A stretch of DNA of 64,000 nucleotides, from positions 62,001 through 126,000 of the forward strand of contig LNFE01000244.1 in assembly GCA_001464575.1 (NCBI GenBank). The letters are read 5' to 3'. Origin of the DNA: Acidobacteria bacterium Ga0077553 (GTDB taxonomy: Bacteria; Acidobacteriota; Terriglobia; Bryobacterales; Bryobacteraceae). The notes beneath the pieces were generated by a model. That model saw only the letters and a list, made by a program, of their open reading frames with translations, was not told where the DNA came from and searched no databases. Shown here piece by piece: positions 9,771 to 21,155 of this stretch (position 1 is its first letter; every line of letters starts with the position of its first letter). A program made the translations under genes and the position numbers.

Positions 9771-10301
9771 GTGGAAGGCCAAACGCCAGCGTGGGTCACC
9801 CTCGCCGAAGTCATTCGTCCCCGGGGTAACCGGGGCGAACTGCTTTGTGTCGATCTCTCGAAGGGCCCGGAGCGCTATCTCGAACTCGGCACCGTCACGC
9901 TCTTTAACGCAAAGGAAGAAGAGCTGGGGCAACTGACCGTCGAAGAGGCGTGGCTGCATCAGGATCAGCTCATCCTGAAATTTGCCGGCGTTGAAAGCAT
10001 CTCGGATGCAGAGAAGTTTCGGGGCGGTGAGGTCCGCGTACCGTTCTCCCAACGGGCTCCTTTGGCCGACGGGGAGTATTATCTGTCGGATCTGCCCGGT
10101 TGCGCGGTCATCGACGCCACCACCGGCGAGCCGCTCGGTACCGTCGCCGCGGCGCTCGAGATGCCCGGCTCGAATCTTATCGAACTCGAGACCGGGGTGC
10201 TGATTCCTCTATCCCGGGCAATCTGCCCGGTCATTGACCCAGCCAACCGCGTCATTCGGGCCAATGTCCCCGATGGCCTCCTCGATCTCAACCGCAAGTA
10301 G
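9771..10301 (+). CDS. rimM: Ribosome maturation factor RimM
   Basis: Start likely GTG near 9771; RPRGNRGELL and DLPGCAVID motifs; synteny. Confidence 0.9.
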   Translation: MEGQTPAWVTLAEVIRPRGNRGELLCVDLSKGPERYLELGTVTLFNAKEEELGQLTVEEAWLHQDQLILKFAGVESISDAEKFRGGEVRVPFSQRAPLADGEYYLSDLPGCAVIDATTGEPLGTVAAALEMPGSNLIELETGVLIPLSRAICPVIDPANRVIRANVPDGLLDLNRK

Positions 10302-10313
10302 CCCGGCGCCGCC

Positions 10314-10997
10314 ATGAAGTTCCATGTCCTCACGATCTTTCCCGATTTCTTTGACGGTCCCTTTCGTCATGGAGTCGTTGCCAAAGCGAGCGAGGCGGGA
10401 CTCGTCGAGTTTCACACCCACGACCTCCGGCAATGGACCTTCGACCGACACCGCAGCGTGGACGACCGGCCATTCGGTGGCGGCGAAGGGATGTTACTCA
10501 AGCCGGATCCGGTGTTTCAAGCCACTGAAGCAATTTTTCCCGAAAAGAGTCATAATAGAAAGGTTGTCCTGATGTCGGCCCAAGGAACGCTGTTTACGCA
10601 GCAGACCGCCCGGCGGCTCAGCCAGATGTCGGAACTGCTCCTGATTTGTGGCAGGTACGAAGGGGTAGACGAGCGAGTCGCCTCGCATCTGGTGGACGAA
10701 GAGATTTCCGTAGGTGATTTTGTTTTGAGTGGCGGCGAACTGGCGGCTGCTCTGGTGATTGACGCAGTCGCCCGGCTGCTTCCCGGGGTCCTTGGCAACG
10801 AGGCTTCCCGCGCGAATGAGAGTTTTTCCGAGCCTCTGCTCGATTATCCACACTACACCCGCCCAGCGGATTTCCGGGGATGGAAAGTTCCCGAAGTTCT
10901 GCAAAGCGGCAACCATGAGGCGATCCGGCAGTGGCGGCGCGAGGCGGCTTTAGCCAAAACCCGCAAAAACCGGCCCGATCTTCTCCCCAAGCTCTAA
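10314..10997 (+). CDS. trmD: tRNA (guanine-37-N1)-methyltransferase
   Basis: FHVLTIFPDFF, DDRPFGGGEGMLLKP, CGRYEGVDERV. Confidence 0.97.
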   Translation: MKFHVLTIFPDFFDGPFRHGVVAKASEAGLVEFHTHDLRQWTFDRHRSVDDRPFGGGEGMLLKPDPVFQATEAIFPEKSHNRKVVLMSAQGTLFTQQTARRLSQMSELLLICGRYEGVDERVASHLVDEEISVGDFVLSGGELAAALVIDAVARLLPGVLGNEASRANESFSEPLLDYPHYTRPADFRGWKVPEVLQSGNHEAIRQWRREAALAKTRKNRPDLLPKL

Positions 10998-11014
10998 CTC
11001 TGAGGTAACTTATC

Positions 11015-11362
11015 ATGCAACACGTAGCTCTCACCAAAATCGCCCAGCCCCAGGTGCGGACAGACCTGCCGGTGATCCGCATCGGCGACACCATCAAAGT
11101 TCACGTTAAGATCCGCGAAGGCGAAAAAGAGCGCATCCAGATCTATGAGGGAACGTTGATCGCCCGCAAGAACAAGGGCATCAGCCAGACGATTACCGTC
11201 CGTAAGATCAGCTTCGGTGTCGGCGTCGAGCGCATCTTCCCCGTCAACGCCCCCGTCATCGACAAGATCGACGTCGTCCGCACGGGTTTCGTCCGCCGGG
11301 CCAAGCTGTACTACCTCCGTGGATTGAAGGGTAAGGCCGCCCGCTTGAAAGAGCGCGACTAG
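11015..11362 (+). CDS. rplS: 50S ribosomal protein L19
   Basis: [25 protein letters not shown]...KLYYLR. Confidence 0.97.
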   Translation: MQHVALTKIAQPQVRTDLPVIRIGDTIKVHVKIREGEKERIQIYEGTLIARKNKGISQTITVRKISFGVGVERIFPVNAPVIDKIDVVRTGFVRRAKLYYLRGLKGKAARLKERD

Positions 11363-11385
11363 GTTTCCCCGCGGCGAGGTGATGA

Positions 11386-12012
11386 TTGCCGCAGCGTTGC
11401 TCAACCCGCCACGAGCGCGAATTGCGCCTACTGGGCTTCCGGGCTATTGCTGGAGTGGATGAGGCGGGTCGAGGTTGTCTATTCGGCCCCGTCTACGCGG
11501 CCGCGTGCATTCTCGATCCCGCAAAACCGATTCGGGGACTCGACGATTCGAAAAAATTGGACGAGGCCACCCGGGAGCGCCTCCGGATGCTGATTCAAGA
11601 ACGGGCCGCGGCGTGGTCGGTGGCTTGGGCCACCGCTGCCGAGATTGACGCGATCAACATCCTGCAGGCCTCCCGGCTGGCCATGCGGCGAGCCGTGGAG
11701 AGTTTGTCCCTGGCTGCCGATCACTTGCTAGTGGACGCCACAACCGTAGATCTGCCCCTCCCGCAGCGAAATCTCATTCACGGCGACGCCCTGTCCCGGT
11801 CCATCGCCGCGGCGTCGATCCTGGCCAAAACCGCCAGGGATGCCCGTTTACGGGAGTATGACCAGCAGTATCCCGCCTACGGCTTCGCCCGCCACAAGGG
11901 CTACGGTGCACCGGAGCATCTCGCCGCCCTCGACCGGTTCGGCCCCCTTCCGGAGCACCGATTTTGCTATGCTCCCGTTCGAGAGCGCTCGCAGCGGACT
12001 CTCTTCTCATGA
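11386..12012 (+). CDS. rnhB: Ribonuclease HII
   Basis: IAGVDEAGRGCLFGPVYAAA, LDDSKKL. Confidence 0.96.
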   Translation: MPQRCSTRHERELRLLGFRAIAGVDEAGRGCLFGPVYAAACILDPAKPIRGLDDSKKLDEATRERLRMLIQERAAAWSVAWATAAEIDAINILQASRLAMRRAVESLSLAADHLLVDATTVDLPLPQRNLIHGDALSRSIAAASILAKTARDARLREYDQQYPAYGFARHKGYGAPEHLAALDRFGPLPEHRFCYAPVRERSQRTLFS

Positions 12013-12299
12013 ATCCTCTGCCCGATCCGCCGCTCCATCCGCGCGTTCGCAATAGCTGGTTTGCCCGGCTGTCCGGCCTGGCCTGGATCATTCTTTGCTT
12101 TGAGCTCGGCGTATTCCTGCTCGTCTACCCCTGGATGGATGGTTGGGAGCGGAACGAAATTGCCAACTGGCGGGAAGGCGCCCGCGAAGTTTGGACGAAC
12201 CCTTATCTGCGCGGCGCCGTATCTGGGTTAGGCGTCGTCAATATCGGCATCAGCCTGCGGGACCTGTATGCCTACCTGCGGGAAGTGCTGTTCGATTAG
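12009..12299 (+). CDS. Small membrane protein of unknown function
   Basis: ATGA overlap with rnhB; MNPLPDPPLHPRVRNSWFARLSGLAWIILCFELGVFLLVYPW. Confidence 0.6.
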   Translation: MNPLPDPPLHPRVRNSWFARLSGLAWIILCFELGVFLLVYPWMDGWERNEIANWREGAREVWTNPYLRGAVSGLGVVNIGISLRDLYAYLREVLFD

Positions 12300-12318
12300 C
12301 TAGAATTGGAAGAACACT

Positions 12319-13137
12319 GTGGCCCTTGAACAAGACCAAAAGCCGACCCCCGCGGATGCGTCCGCTCCGGAACCGCCGTTGTGGAAGCAGATCTTCCTGC
12401 AACGCAAGGAGGAGACCCCGCGCAACACCATAGCCGAATGGACGGTCACCATTCTCCTGTTGCTCTTCGGCACAACGACGCTGGTGCAGGCGTTCGTCAT
12501 CCCCACCGGCTCCATGGAAGACACGCTCCTCATTGGCGATCACCTCCTCGTCGATAAGCTGGCCTACGCGCCGCCCGGCCCCATCAGCAAATACTTCTTG
12601 CCGTATTCAGAAGTGAAGCGCGGCGATATCATCGTCTTCCGCTGGCCCGACGATATCCGCATGACCTTCGTCAAGCGAGTGCTCGGCGTCCCCGGCGACC
12701 GCATCCGCGTCGAAAACAAGCAAGTCTTCCTCAACGGCAAAGCCCTGAACGAGCCGTACAAGTATCACAAGACCGAGTACTTCGACTCCTATCGCGACAC
12801 CTTCCCCTCGGAGCCCAACACCCGCCTCAGCGAAGGCGGCCGGACGATGCTCGAACAACACATGAAGGGCAATGAAATCGTCGTGCCGGATAACGCCTAC
12901 TTCGCCATGGGCGACAACCGCGATCAGTCGCTCGACTCCCGCTACTGGGGCTTCGTCCCGCGCGAAAACATCATCGGCAAACCGCTGATCATCTACTGGT
13001 CCTACGACGCTCCCACCGAGCGCCTGCAGTCTTCAACCCCCGGCTGGGACCACATCCAGGATCTGGCCACGAACTTCTTCACGAAGACCCGCTGGGGCCG
13101 GACGTTCAATTTGATCCACGGCTATCCGGTGCAATAA
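12319..13137 (+). CDS. lepB: Signal peptidase I (copy 1)
   Basis: Start likely GTG at 12319; catalytic PTGSMEDTL, FVKRVLGVPGDRI, MGDNRDQSLDSR. Confidence 0.94.
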   Translation: MALEQDQKPTPADASAPEPPLWKQIFLQRKEETPRNTIAEWTVTILLLLFGTTTLVQAFVIPTGSMEDTLLIGDHLLVDKLAYAPPGPISKYFLPYSEVKRGDIIVFRWPDDIRMTFVKRVLGVPGDRIRVENKQVFLNGKALNEPYKYHKTEYFDSYRDTFPSEPNTRLSEGGRTMLEQHMKGNEIVVPDNAYFAMGDNRDQSLDSRYWGFVPRENIIGKPLIIYWSYDAPTERLQSSTPGWDHIQDLATNFFTKTRWGRTFNLIHGYPVQ

Positions 13138-13140
13138 CCC

Positions 13141-13890
13141 ATGCCGAAGCAACCGGAAACTCCCCGTCATTGGATTGCTGACTGGACCGTCACCATCCTC
13201 ATGCTCCTATTCGGCACGACGACCCTGCTCCAGGCGTTCGTCGTACCTACGGAATCGATGGATACCACCATTCGGGTGGGCGACCATCTCTTCGTCGACA
13301 AGCTGGCTTACGCTCCCGCGCGAGAGTGGCAGAAGAAGCTCCTCCCCTATGCCGAAGTGCAGCGCGGCGACGTGATTGTCTTCAAGTATCCGCTCGACGA
13401 GAAACAACCCTACGTGAAGCGCGTCATCGGCGTCCCCGGAGATCGCATCCGCTTCGTCGACAATCAACTCATCCTCAACGGAAAGCCCGTCGTCGAACCC
13501 TACAAGCGCCAGAACGATCAGTTGTACGTCCCCTATCTCCGGAACTTCCCCAACGCCGCGCCCTTCGCGGGCATCGAACGCCGCGGTCTGCTGATGGTGC
13601 AGGATCACGTCACCAACAGCGAACTGGTCGTACCCGCCGGCCAATACTTTGCCCTCGGCGACAACCGCGACAACTCCGCCGACTCCCGCTTCTGGGGCCT
13701 CGTCCCCCGCGAAAACATCATCGGCAAACCCATTCTCGTTTGGTGGTCCTACGATGCGCCCCTGGAGCATTGGCAGCCCCGCACCGCCGAGCACGTGTGG
13801 GCGCACGCCACGGACCTAGCTCTTCACTTCTTCACCAAAACCCGCTGGGATCAGACCTTCCGGCGCATTCCCTCCTACCCTCTCCAATAG
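13141..13890 (+). CDS. lepB: Signal peptidase I (copy 2)
   Basis: PTESMDTTI, YVKRVIGVPGDRI, LGDNRDNSADSR. Confidence 0.94.
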   Translation: MPKQPETPRHWIADWTVTILMLLFGTTTLLQAFVVPTESMDTTIRVGDHLFVDKLAYAPAREWQKKLLPYAEVQRGDVIVFKYPLDEKQPYVKRVIGVPGDRIRFVDNQLILNGKPVVEPYKRQNDQLYVPYLRNFPNAAPFAGIERRGLLMVQDHVTNSELVVPAGQYFALGDNRDNSADSRFWGLVPRENIIGKPILVWWSYDAPLEHWQPRTAEHVWAHATDLALHFFTKTRWDQTFRRIPSYPLQ

Positions 13891-13893
13891 CAC

Positions 13894-14972
13894 ATGGCAA
13901 AGACTGACCACCAATATGGGCTAATCCTGGCCGGCGGCCGCGGTACGCGGTTCTGGCCCCGCAGCCGCAAGCGATCCGCCAAGCAGGTCCTGAACTTCTT
14001 CGGTGAACGGACCCTGATCCAACAGACCGTCGACCGGCTGCGGAGTATTCTCCCGCCGGAACGCATCTGGGTGATCACGAACTCCCACCTCCGCGAGACC
14101 ATCGCCAAGCAGCTGCCCGAGGTGCCCAAGAAGCAGATCATCGCCGAACCGGCCCAGCGCAACACCGCCCCGGCCATCGGCCTGATCGCACAGATCCTCC
14201 ACCGGCAGGATCCCGACGCCGTCATGGGCGTCTTCCCCGCCGACCATGTGATCGAGAAGAACAGCCGCTATCTGCGCCTAGTTAAGCCCGCGTTCAAAGC
14301 CGCCGCCGAAGGCAAAATTGCCGTCCTCGGCGTCCAGCCCCGCTGGGCCGAAACCGGCTACGGCTACATCGAATTCCCCCCCGGCGTCACGGCCGGCGAG
14401 GTCACCCCGGTGCCCGTCCGCAGCTTCCGCGAAAAGCCCAATCTCGAAACAGCCAAGGAGTACGTCCACGCGGGCAACTTCTTCTGGAACGCCGGCATGT
14501 TCTTCTGGCGGGCCGACGTCGTGCTGAACTCCATGCGCGATCATCTGCCGAAGACCGCCGCCCTCCTCGCTGGCCTGCCGCCGTTCTCAAGCTCCAAGTT
14601 CAAGTCCGCCCTCGCCACCGCGTTCCCCGAATGCGAGAACATCTCCATCGACTACGCCGTGCTCGAAAAGGCCCAGAACATCGTCGGCATCCCCGCCGAC
14701 GAGTTCGGCTGGAACGACGTCGGCACCTGGAACGCGGTCTATGAGCTCGAAGCCCGCGGCATCTATTCGAACGTCTCGCGCGGCGAAGTGATCGCCGAGC
14801 TTGCTACTGGCAACTACGTCGACGTGCCCGGCAAACTCGTTGCGCTGCTCGGCGTCGAGAACCTGGTGGTCGTCGAAACGGCCGACGCCCTTCTGATCGC
14901 CGATCGGAACCGGTCGCAACAAGTGAGCGATATCGTCAAAGCGCTCGAGAAAATGAAACGGGAAGAACTTCT

Positions 14973-14976
<4 letters not shown>
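13894..14976 (+). CDS. manC: Mannose-1-phosphate guanylyltransferase
   Basis: [35 protein letters not shown] motifs. Confidence 0.9.
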
Positions 14977-15452
<476 letters not shown>

Positions 15453-15470
15453 CAATCCACCAAACAAGCG

Positions 15471-15503
15471 ATACCCCACGGCCACGCCGTGGGGTATTTT
15501 GTT
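15471..15503 (+). terminator. Intrinsic terminator
   Basis: Perfect 12-bp stem ATACCCCACGGC-CAC-GCCGTGGGGTAT then TTTGTTTG. Confidence 0.88.
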
Positions 15504-15509
15504 TGTCGG

Positions 15510-15556
15510 TGATGGAATTCCTGAGCGTTTCGCGCTCTCCCTGATAGATTCCATCA
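15510..15556 (+). promoter_or_regulatory. Leader hairpin abutting an RBS
   Basis: TGATGGAAT/ATTCCATCA perfect 9-bp inverted repeat enclosing GAGCG-TTTCG-CGCTC; AGGAGGAA follows directly. Confidence 0.55.
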
Positions 15557-15571
15557 GGAGGAACGCTAAAC

Positions 15572-15952
15572 ATGCCCATTTACATTAAGATCGGCGACAT
15601 CAAAGGCGACGTCAGTTCTGCTTTGCATAAGCCTTTCGTGCCGCAACACATCGCCGCGGGCGATGGCTCGGTGATCCCGGCCGAGATTCGCGCCGCCCAC
15701 CCGAATGGCGTCAACTCCATCGTGATTGTGCCGAGCACCCGCGCCGGTTGGTCGGTAGTCTCAAACGAAAAGGGCATCATCGCCATCCTGATCGGGCTCC
15801 TGCTCCCCGCCGTGCAAAAGGTACGGGAAGCGGCCAATCGCAGCGTACCGGGCGTGAGCGGTCTAGATCGATGCCTGGCTCCCGGCGGCATTCTGGGCGT
15901 TGTGACCAACGACCGCCTCCTCTCCTCCGTGAGCGAGATTCGAATTCTTTAA
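15572..15952 (+). CDS. Small protein with Hcp-like N-terminus and pseudopilin-like hydrophobic segment
   Basis: Good RBS; MPIYIKIGDIKGDV and GIIAILIGLLLPAVQKVREAANR. Confidence 0.6.
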   Translation: MPIYIKIGDIKGDVSSALHKPFVPQHIAAGDGSVIPAEIRAAHPNGVNSIVIVPSTRAGWSVVSNEKGIIAILIGLLLPAVQKVREAANRSVPGVSGLDRCLAPGGILGVVTNDRLLSSVSEIRIL

Positions 15953-15970
15953 TCAGGATAAGATGGGGCC

Positions 15971-16522
15971 ATGCGCTCCCTACTCACCCTGCTGTTTTTA
16001 CTGACCGGAGTGACCTTCGCCCAAACCGGGCTCATCCCCGGTCCCATTCCGCAGGACCTCCGCCGGTATCTCGAATTGACCGACGCCCAGGCCAACGGCA
16101 TCCAGCGGCTCAATGCCCAACTCGACGCCTATCGGATCGGGAAGGCCACGCGCCAGTTCCAGGTGCAACGGGAACTCGCCGAGGAGATGGCGCGGGAACC
16201 GCTCGACCCCACGGCCATCGGCCTGCGTCACGTCGAGCTCGAGTCCATCCGGCGCGAGATCGAAGCTGAGCAGACCAAGACCGTCGCCGCCATCCAGGCG
16301 CTGCTGACCCCAGCGCAGCGGACGCGGCTCGACGGCCTCGCCCAAGTGCTACGGCAGCATAGCACCGCCTGTTCGGCGGTCGCGCTCAACCTCCTGCCCG
16401 CACCTGGTAGCGATGTCATTTTCCCGATTGAGATTCAGCGTAGGGTTGCGAATTCCAGCGGCTGCCTAACGGGCGTCATCCGAGGAGCTTTCGAGTTCGC
16501 GCCGGGGTTGGTGAACCCGTAG
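15971..16522 (+). CDS. Secreted Spy/CpxP-like protein
   Basis: Signal peptide; LELTDAQANGIQRLNAQ...LLTPAQRTRLDGL. Confidence 0.6.
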   Translation: MRSLLTLLFLLTGVTFAQTGLIPGPIPQDLRRYLELTDAQANGIQRLNAQLDAYRIGKATRQFQVQRELAEEMAREPLDPTAIGLRHVELESIRREIEAEQTKTVAAIQALLTPAQRTRLDGLAQVLRQHSTACSAVALNLLPAPGSDVIFPIEIQRRVANSSGCLTGVIRGAFEFAPGLVNP

Positions 16523-16550
16523 CCCCCGCAACAGCGATAAACTGCAAGCC

Positions 16551-18149
16551 ATGCGCTTGCTCCTATCCCTCTTGCCCGTGCTGGCCCTCGCCCAGCAGCC
16601 CTACGACATCCTGATCAAAAACGGCCGCGTAGCCGACGGCACCGGGAACCCCACCTTCCTCGCTGACGTAGCCATCACCGGCGGTAAAATCGCCGCCATC
16701 GGCAAACTCAGCGGACTCGCCCGCCAGACCATCGACGCCAAAGGCATGATCGTCGCCCCGGGTTTCATCGACATCCATAACCACTCCGATACCTCCCTGC
16801 TCGCCGACGGAAACGCGCAGTCCTTCGTCCGGCAAGGAGTCACCACCCTCATCTTCGGCGAAGGGCCCTCCGCCGCGCCCTCCCGAGATTTCCCGCGCTT
16901 CACCAACTACTGGGAACGCCTCCTCCGCACCGGCATCTCGCCCAACGTCGGCAGCTACGTCGGCTCCAGCCAAATCTGGACGCAAGTCCGCGGCCCCAAA
17001 GCCGGCCCGCCCACCCCGGCCGAACTCGTCAAGATGCGCGCCCTCGTCAAGCAAGCCATGGAAGACGGCGCCCTCGGCGTCTCCAGCTCTCTCTCCGGGC
17101 CCCCCGGAGCCTGGATCGATACCGACACCCTGGTTGCCATGTGCGAAGAGACCAAGCCCTTCGGCGGCATCTACTCAACGCATATGCGCACGGAAGGCAA
17201 CGGCGTTTTTGAATCCATCGCCGAGGCCATCACCATCGGCAAACGCGCCGGCGTGCCCGTCGACATCATCCACTTGAAGATCGCCGAAAACAAGCTCTGG
17301 GGCAAAATGCCGGAAGTCATTGCCACCATCGCCAAGGCCCGCGCCGAAGGCGTCGAAGTCGAATCCCACGTCTATCCCTACCGCGCCGGGCAGAACAACC
17401 TTTCGAGCATCATTCCGCCGTGGGCGCACGAAGGCGGCGTTAACGAACTGCTCAAGCGTATCCAGGACCCGTCCCTCAAAGAGCGGCTCACAAAAGAAAT
17501 CCTGAACGGCATCCCCGGCACCAACTGGTACAACCACTACACCGCCACCGGCTCCTGGGAAGGCATGCAGATCTCTTCTTTCTCCAACCCGAGCTACAAG
17601 AAGTACGAAGGCCAGCGCATGAATCAAATCATCGCCGCCCTCGGCAAGGACCCCGTCGACGCCCTCTTCCAGGTCCTCCTCGACAACGGCGGCTCCGTCC
17701 CCACCGTCTACTTCCACCACAACGAAGAGGACATGCGCTACGCCATGAAGCAGTCGTTCGTGTCCATCGGCTCGGACGGCCGAGCCGTCGCCACCACCGG
17801 CCTGCTCGCCGCCGAACATCCCCATCCGCGCTACTACGGCACCTTCCCCCGCGTTCTCGGCCGCTACGTCCGCGACGAGAAGGTGATCACCATGGAAGAA
17901 GCCATCCGCAAGATGACCTCAGCCAACGCGAACAAGCTGCGGATCTACGACCGCGGGCTGCTCCGCACCGGTCTGGCCGCCGACGTCACCGTCTTCGACC
18001 CGGCCAAGGTGATCGACCACTCGACGTACGAAAAGCCGCACCAGTACTCCACCGGCATCGTCCACGTCTTCGTCAACGGCGTCGCCATCCTCAAGGACGG
18101 CGAACACACCAACGCCAAACCTGGCACCATCGTCATGCGTCAGCGCTGA
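16551..18149 (+). CDS. Secreted N-acyl-D-amino-acid deacylase / amidohydrolase
   Basis: Signal peptide; ILIKNGRVADGTGNP, APGFIDIHNHSD, STHMRTEG. Confidence 0.88.
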   Translation: MRLLLSLLPVLALAQQPYDILIKNGRVADGTGNPTFLADVAITGGKIAAIGKLSGLARQTIDAKGMIVAPGFIDIHNHSDTSLLADGNAQSFVRQGVTTLIFGEGPSAAPSRDFPRFTNYWERLLRTGISPNVGSYVGSSQIWTQVRGPKAGPPTPAELVKMRALVKQAMEDGALGVSSSLSGPPGAWIDTDTLVAMCEETKPFGGIYSTHMRTEGNGVFESIAEAITIGKRAGVPVDIIHLKIAENKLWGKMPEVIATIAKARAEGVEVESHVYPYRAGQNNLSSIIPPWAHEGGVNELLKRIQDPSLKERLTKEILNGIPGTNWYNHYTATGSWEGMQISSFSNPSYKKYEGQRMNQIIAALGKDPVDALFQVLLDNGGSVPTVYFHHNEEDMRYAMKQSFVSIGSDGRAVATTGLLAAEHPHPRYYGTFPRVLGRYVRDEKVITMEEAIRKMTSANANKLRIYDRGLLRTGLAADVTVFDPAKVIDHSTYEKPHQYSTGIVHVFVNGVAILKDGEHTNAKPGTIVMRQR

Positions 18150-18865
18150 AGTACGCGCTCCCAGGAGCCGTACATCGGATTGGGCAGCAGGAACCAGCGG
18201 TCCCCGAAGAACTGCTGGTTCGGCCCCAGGATCTCCCGGCGCCCGGCCACCGAGTTCTGCTCGCTCGGCACGCTGACAAAGTCCTGAAAGTCATCGCCGA
18301 TCAGCAGCAGCACGCGGTAGCTCTCGGCGACCGCCGTCCGGCGCGCGCCCTTGTCGCTGCTGCTGCCCTCCCGGCACAGCAACCGCGCAGGCACCCACGG
18401 AGCGCCCAGCCGCCGCAGGTTCTTCACCGTCGGATCGTTCTCGTCGTTCGCCTTGCACGTCCGATTCGTGACGTACACCAGCGTCACCCCGCGCATCTGC
18501 GCGAACTTCAAAAACTCAATCGCCCCCGGCACCGCTGTGGCTTTCGATTGGTTCACCCACGCGTTCCACTTGTCGTTGTCGAACGCAATCCGCTGCGCGG
18601 CCAGCGAAGCCTGATGCTCGGAGTTGTCGAGCACGGTCTCATCCAGGTCCAGAATCACCGCCGGCGGCAGCTCTTCAAAGCCGGACTTCTGCTCGAGCGC
18701 GGCGGTCCAATGCGCATCCGCCAGGGCGGCTTCAAGCGCCTGCGTAGCCCCGCGATAGGCCTGCTGCGACAGAGCCGCGTACTCGACGCTGGATCGAACC
18801 CAGGCCACCGAAAGATCCTGTTGAGCCAGAAGAGGAAGGGCGAAGAGGAAGGCAAGATTCTTCAT
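18140..18865 (-). CDS. HAD-superfamily acid phosphatase, class B/e(P4)-like
   Basis: Signal peptide; AVILDLDETVLDNS, VTNRTC, LLIGDDFQDF. Confidence 0.87.
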   Translation of the reverse strand: MKNLAFLFALPLLAQQDLSVAWVRSSVEYAALSQQAYRGATQALEAALADAHWTAALEQKSGFEELPPAVILDLDETVLDNSEHQASLAAQRIAFDNDKWNAWVNQSKATAVPGAIEFLKFAQMRGVTLVYVTNRTCKANDENDPTVKNLRRLGAPWVPARLLCREGSSSDKGARRTAVAESYRVLLLIGDDFQDFVSVPSEQNSVAGRREILGPNQQFFGDRWFLLPNPMYGSWERVLQR

Positions 18866-19128
18866 TGCGAATACTTATACATTAGCTCCAGTAGCTCCTT
18901 CTGCATCGCCACGGCCTTCGCCGGATCGCGCGAGGCAAACGCGGACGTCACGCAGTGTTCGAGGTGCCCCTGCATCACTTGCTTCGACAGGCCCCGCAGT
19001 GCCTGCTGCACGCTCGAGATCTGCACCAGGATCTCGGCGCAGTAGCGGTCCTCGTCAATCATCTTGTGGATCCCGCGGACCTGCCCTTCAATGCGCTTCA
19101 AGCGCTGTAGATTTTTCTCTTTGTTCAT
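18862..19128 (-). CDS. csoR: Metal-sensing transcriptional repressor, CsoR/FrmR family
   Basis: [39 protein letters not shown]...HLEHCV; next to copA. Confidence 0.9.
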   Translation of the reverse strand: MNKEKNLQRLKRIEGQVRGIHKMIDEDRYCAEILVQISSVQQALRGLSKQVMQGHLEHCVTSAFASRDPAKAVAMQKELLELMYKYSQ

Positions 19129-21155
19129 AATTGGATGCGGCGGAGACGGAGGCTGTTGGCGAGCACGCTGACGGAACTTAGCGCCATTGCGGCGCTGGCG
19201 AGCACGGGGTTGAGTTGGCCAAAGGCCGCCAACGGAATCCCGATGGCGTTATAGACGAAGGCCCAGAACAAGTTCTGACGCATCACGCGAACCGTCGCCC
19301 GCGCCAGCGCGAATGCGTCGGCCGCAGCGAGCAGATCCGGCCGCAGCAAGGTAACGGCGGCGGTCTCGGCGGCGATGTCCGAACCGGTGGCCATCGCCAG
19401 GCCGACATCAGCCTGCGCCAGCGCTGGAGCGTCGTTCACCCCGTCGCCGATCATCGCCACCACGCGGCCCTGCTTCTGCAGGCCCGCAATAAATGCGAGC
19501 TTCTCGCCCGGCAACAGGCCGGCGTGCACCTCGGCGATGCCAACGGCCGCCGCCACGCGTTGTGCGGTGGCCGGGCGGTCCCCCGTCAGCATCACGGTGC
19601 GAACCCCCAGGCGCCGTACGCCCTCGGCCGACGTCGCCTTCACCGGGTCCGCTACGTCGAGCGCCAGCGCAAACGCGCCGTCCACCGTGGCGGCAATCGG
19701 CAGGTCGCTTTCAATGCCCAGCCAGGCCGGCCGGCCGACGCGAACATGCCGACCCTCCACCACGCCCTCCGCGCCTTGCCCCGGCGTGGCCACGAAGCCG
19801 GAGACCCCCGGAATTCGCGCGCCCGCGTAGGTCACCACCGCGTGCGCCAACGGATGTTCGGAGCTCTGCTCCACGCCAGCTACGAAACGAACCCATTGCG
19901 CGTCGCCTTCTAAGCGCGTCACCGCCGGCCGGCCTTCCGTCAACGTGCCGGTCTTATCCAGCACGGCCACATCGACGTGCGAAAGCCGCTCCATCGCCTC
20001 GCCGCCCTTGAACAGCACGCCCATTCCCGCCGCACGCCCCGTCGCCACCATCACCGCCGCCGGCACCGCCAAGCCCATGGCGCACGGGCAGGCGATGATC
20101 AGCACGGCAACGGCCGCTTCGAGCGCCGGCCCCGCTTCCCCGCCCCACAGATACCAAGCCACGAAGGTCACCACCGCAATGCTGACCACCACCGGAACGA
20201 AAACGGCGCTGATCCGGTCGGCCAGTCGCTGCAGCGGCGCCTTGGTCGCCTGCGCCTCCCGCGTCATGCGGACAATCTGGCCCAGCATCGTGCCCGCGCC
20301 CACCGCGGTCGCGCGGAACTCAAACGAGCCGGCGCCGTTCAGTGTTCCGGCCGAAACCCGGTCGCCCACGCTCTTCGCCACCGACATCGGCTCGCCCGTC
20401 AGCATTGATTCGTCCACCGGCGAGGAGCCGGACTCGAGAACGCCGTCCACCGGGACCCGCTCCGACGGCTTCACGAGCAGACGGTCCCCCAGCGTCACCG
20501 CCTCCACCGGGACACTCACCCACTCCCCATCCCGCTGCACCCACGCCGTGGCCGGCGCCAGTTGCGCCAGCTTGCGGATGGCATCGGCCGTCTGATGGCG
20601 AGCCCGCGCCTCCATCGCCCGGCCGGCCAGCACCAGACCCAGGATGAACACAACCGCTTCAAAGTAGACGTCGTGCACCAATCCCGCGAGCGCAGCGACG
20701 GAGTAGGCAAACGCAGCCCCGGTCCCCAGCGTGATCAGCGTGCTCATGTCCGTATTGCCGTGCCGAATCCCGCTAAAGGCCTTGACGTAGTATTGGCGCC
20801 CTGGGCCCGCCATCACGTAGACGGTCAGCACGAGCTGAACCCAGTTCCAAGTCTGATTCGCGTGGCCTACAAAAGGCATCGCGGCCATCATCACCAGGCC
20901 GATCGCGATACTGATGGCGGCGGGCCGGATGTAATCAGTTTCGGCCCGGACCTCGGCTTCGTAGCCGCTATCGACGATAGCGGCGACGAGCGACTCCTGT
21001 CGCGCGAGCGCAGGATCGAACACCACACTCACCTCGTTCGTCAGCAGGCTGACGGTCGCCTTCTCGACGCCCGGCACCTCTTCAAGCGCGTGTTGCACGT
21101 GGACCTGGCAGGCGGCGCAAGTCATACCGCCTACCGGAATGGTCAACGTCTTCAT
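19125..21155 (-). CDS. copA: Copper-translocating P-type ATPase
   Basis: GMTCAACQ heavy-metal domain, [32 protein letters not shown]. Confidence 0.95.
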   Translation of the reverse strand: MKTLTIPVGGMTCAACQVHVQHALEEVPGVEKATVSLLTNEVSVVFDPALARQESLVAAIVDSGYEAEVRAETDYIRPAAISIAIGLVMMAAMPFVGHANQTWNWVQLVLTVYVMAGPGRQYYVKAFSGIRHGNTDMSTLITLGTGAAFAYSVAALAGLVHDVYFEAVVFILGLVLAGRAMEARARHQTADAIRKLAQLAPATAWVQRDGEWVSVPVEAVTLGDRLLVKPSERVPVDGVLESGSSPVDESMLTGEPMSVAKSVGDRVSAGTLNGAGSFEFRATAVGAGTMLGQIVRMTREAQATKAPLQRLADRISAVFVPVVVSIAVVTFVAWYLWGGEAGPALEAAVAVLIIACPCAMGLAVPAAVMVATGRAAGMGVLFKGGEAMERLSHVDVAVLDKTGTLTEGRPAVTRLEGDAQWVRFVAGVEQSSEHPLAHAVVTYAGARIPGVSGFVATPGQGAEGVVEGRHVRVGRPAWLGIESDLPIAATVDGAFALALDVADPVKATSAEGVRRLGVRTVMLTGDRPATAQRVAAAVGIAEVHAGLLPGEKLAFIAGLQKQGRVVAMIGDGVNDAPALAQADVGLAMATGSDIAAETAAVTLLRPDLLAAADAFALARATVRVMRQNLFWAFVYNAIGIPLAAFGQLNPVLASAAMALSSVSVLANSLRLRRIQL

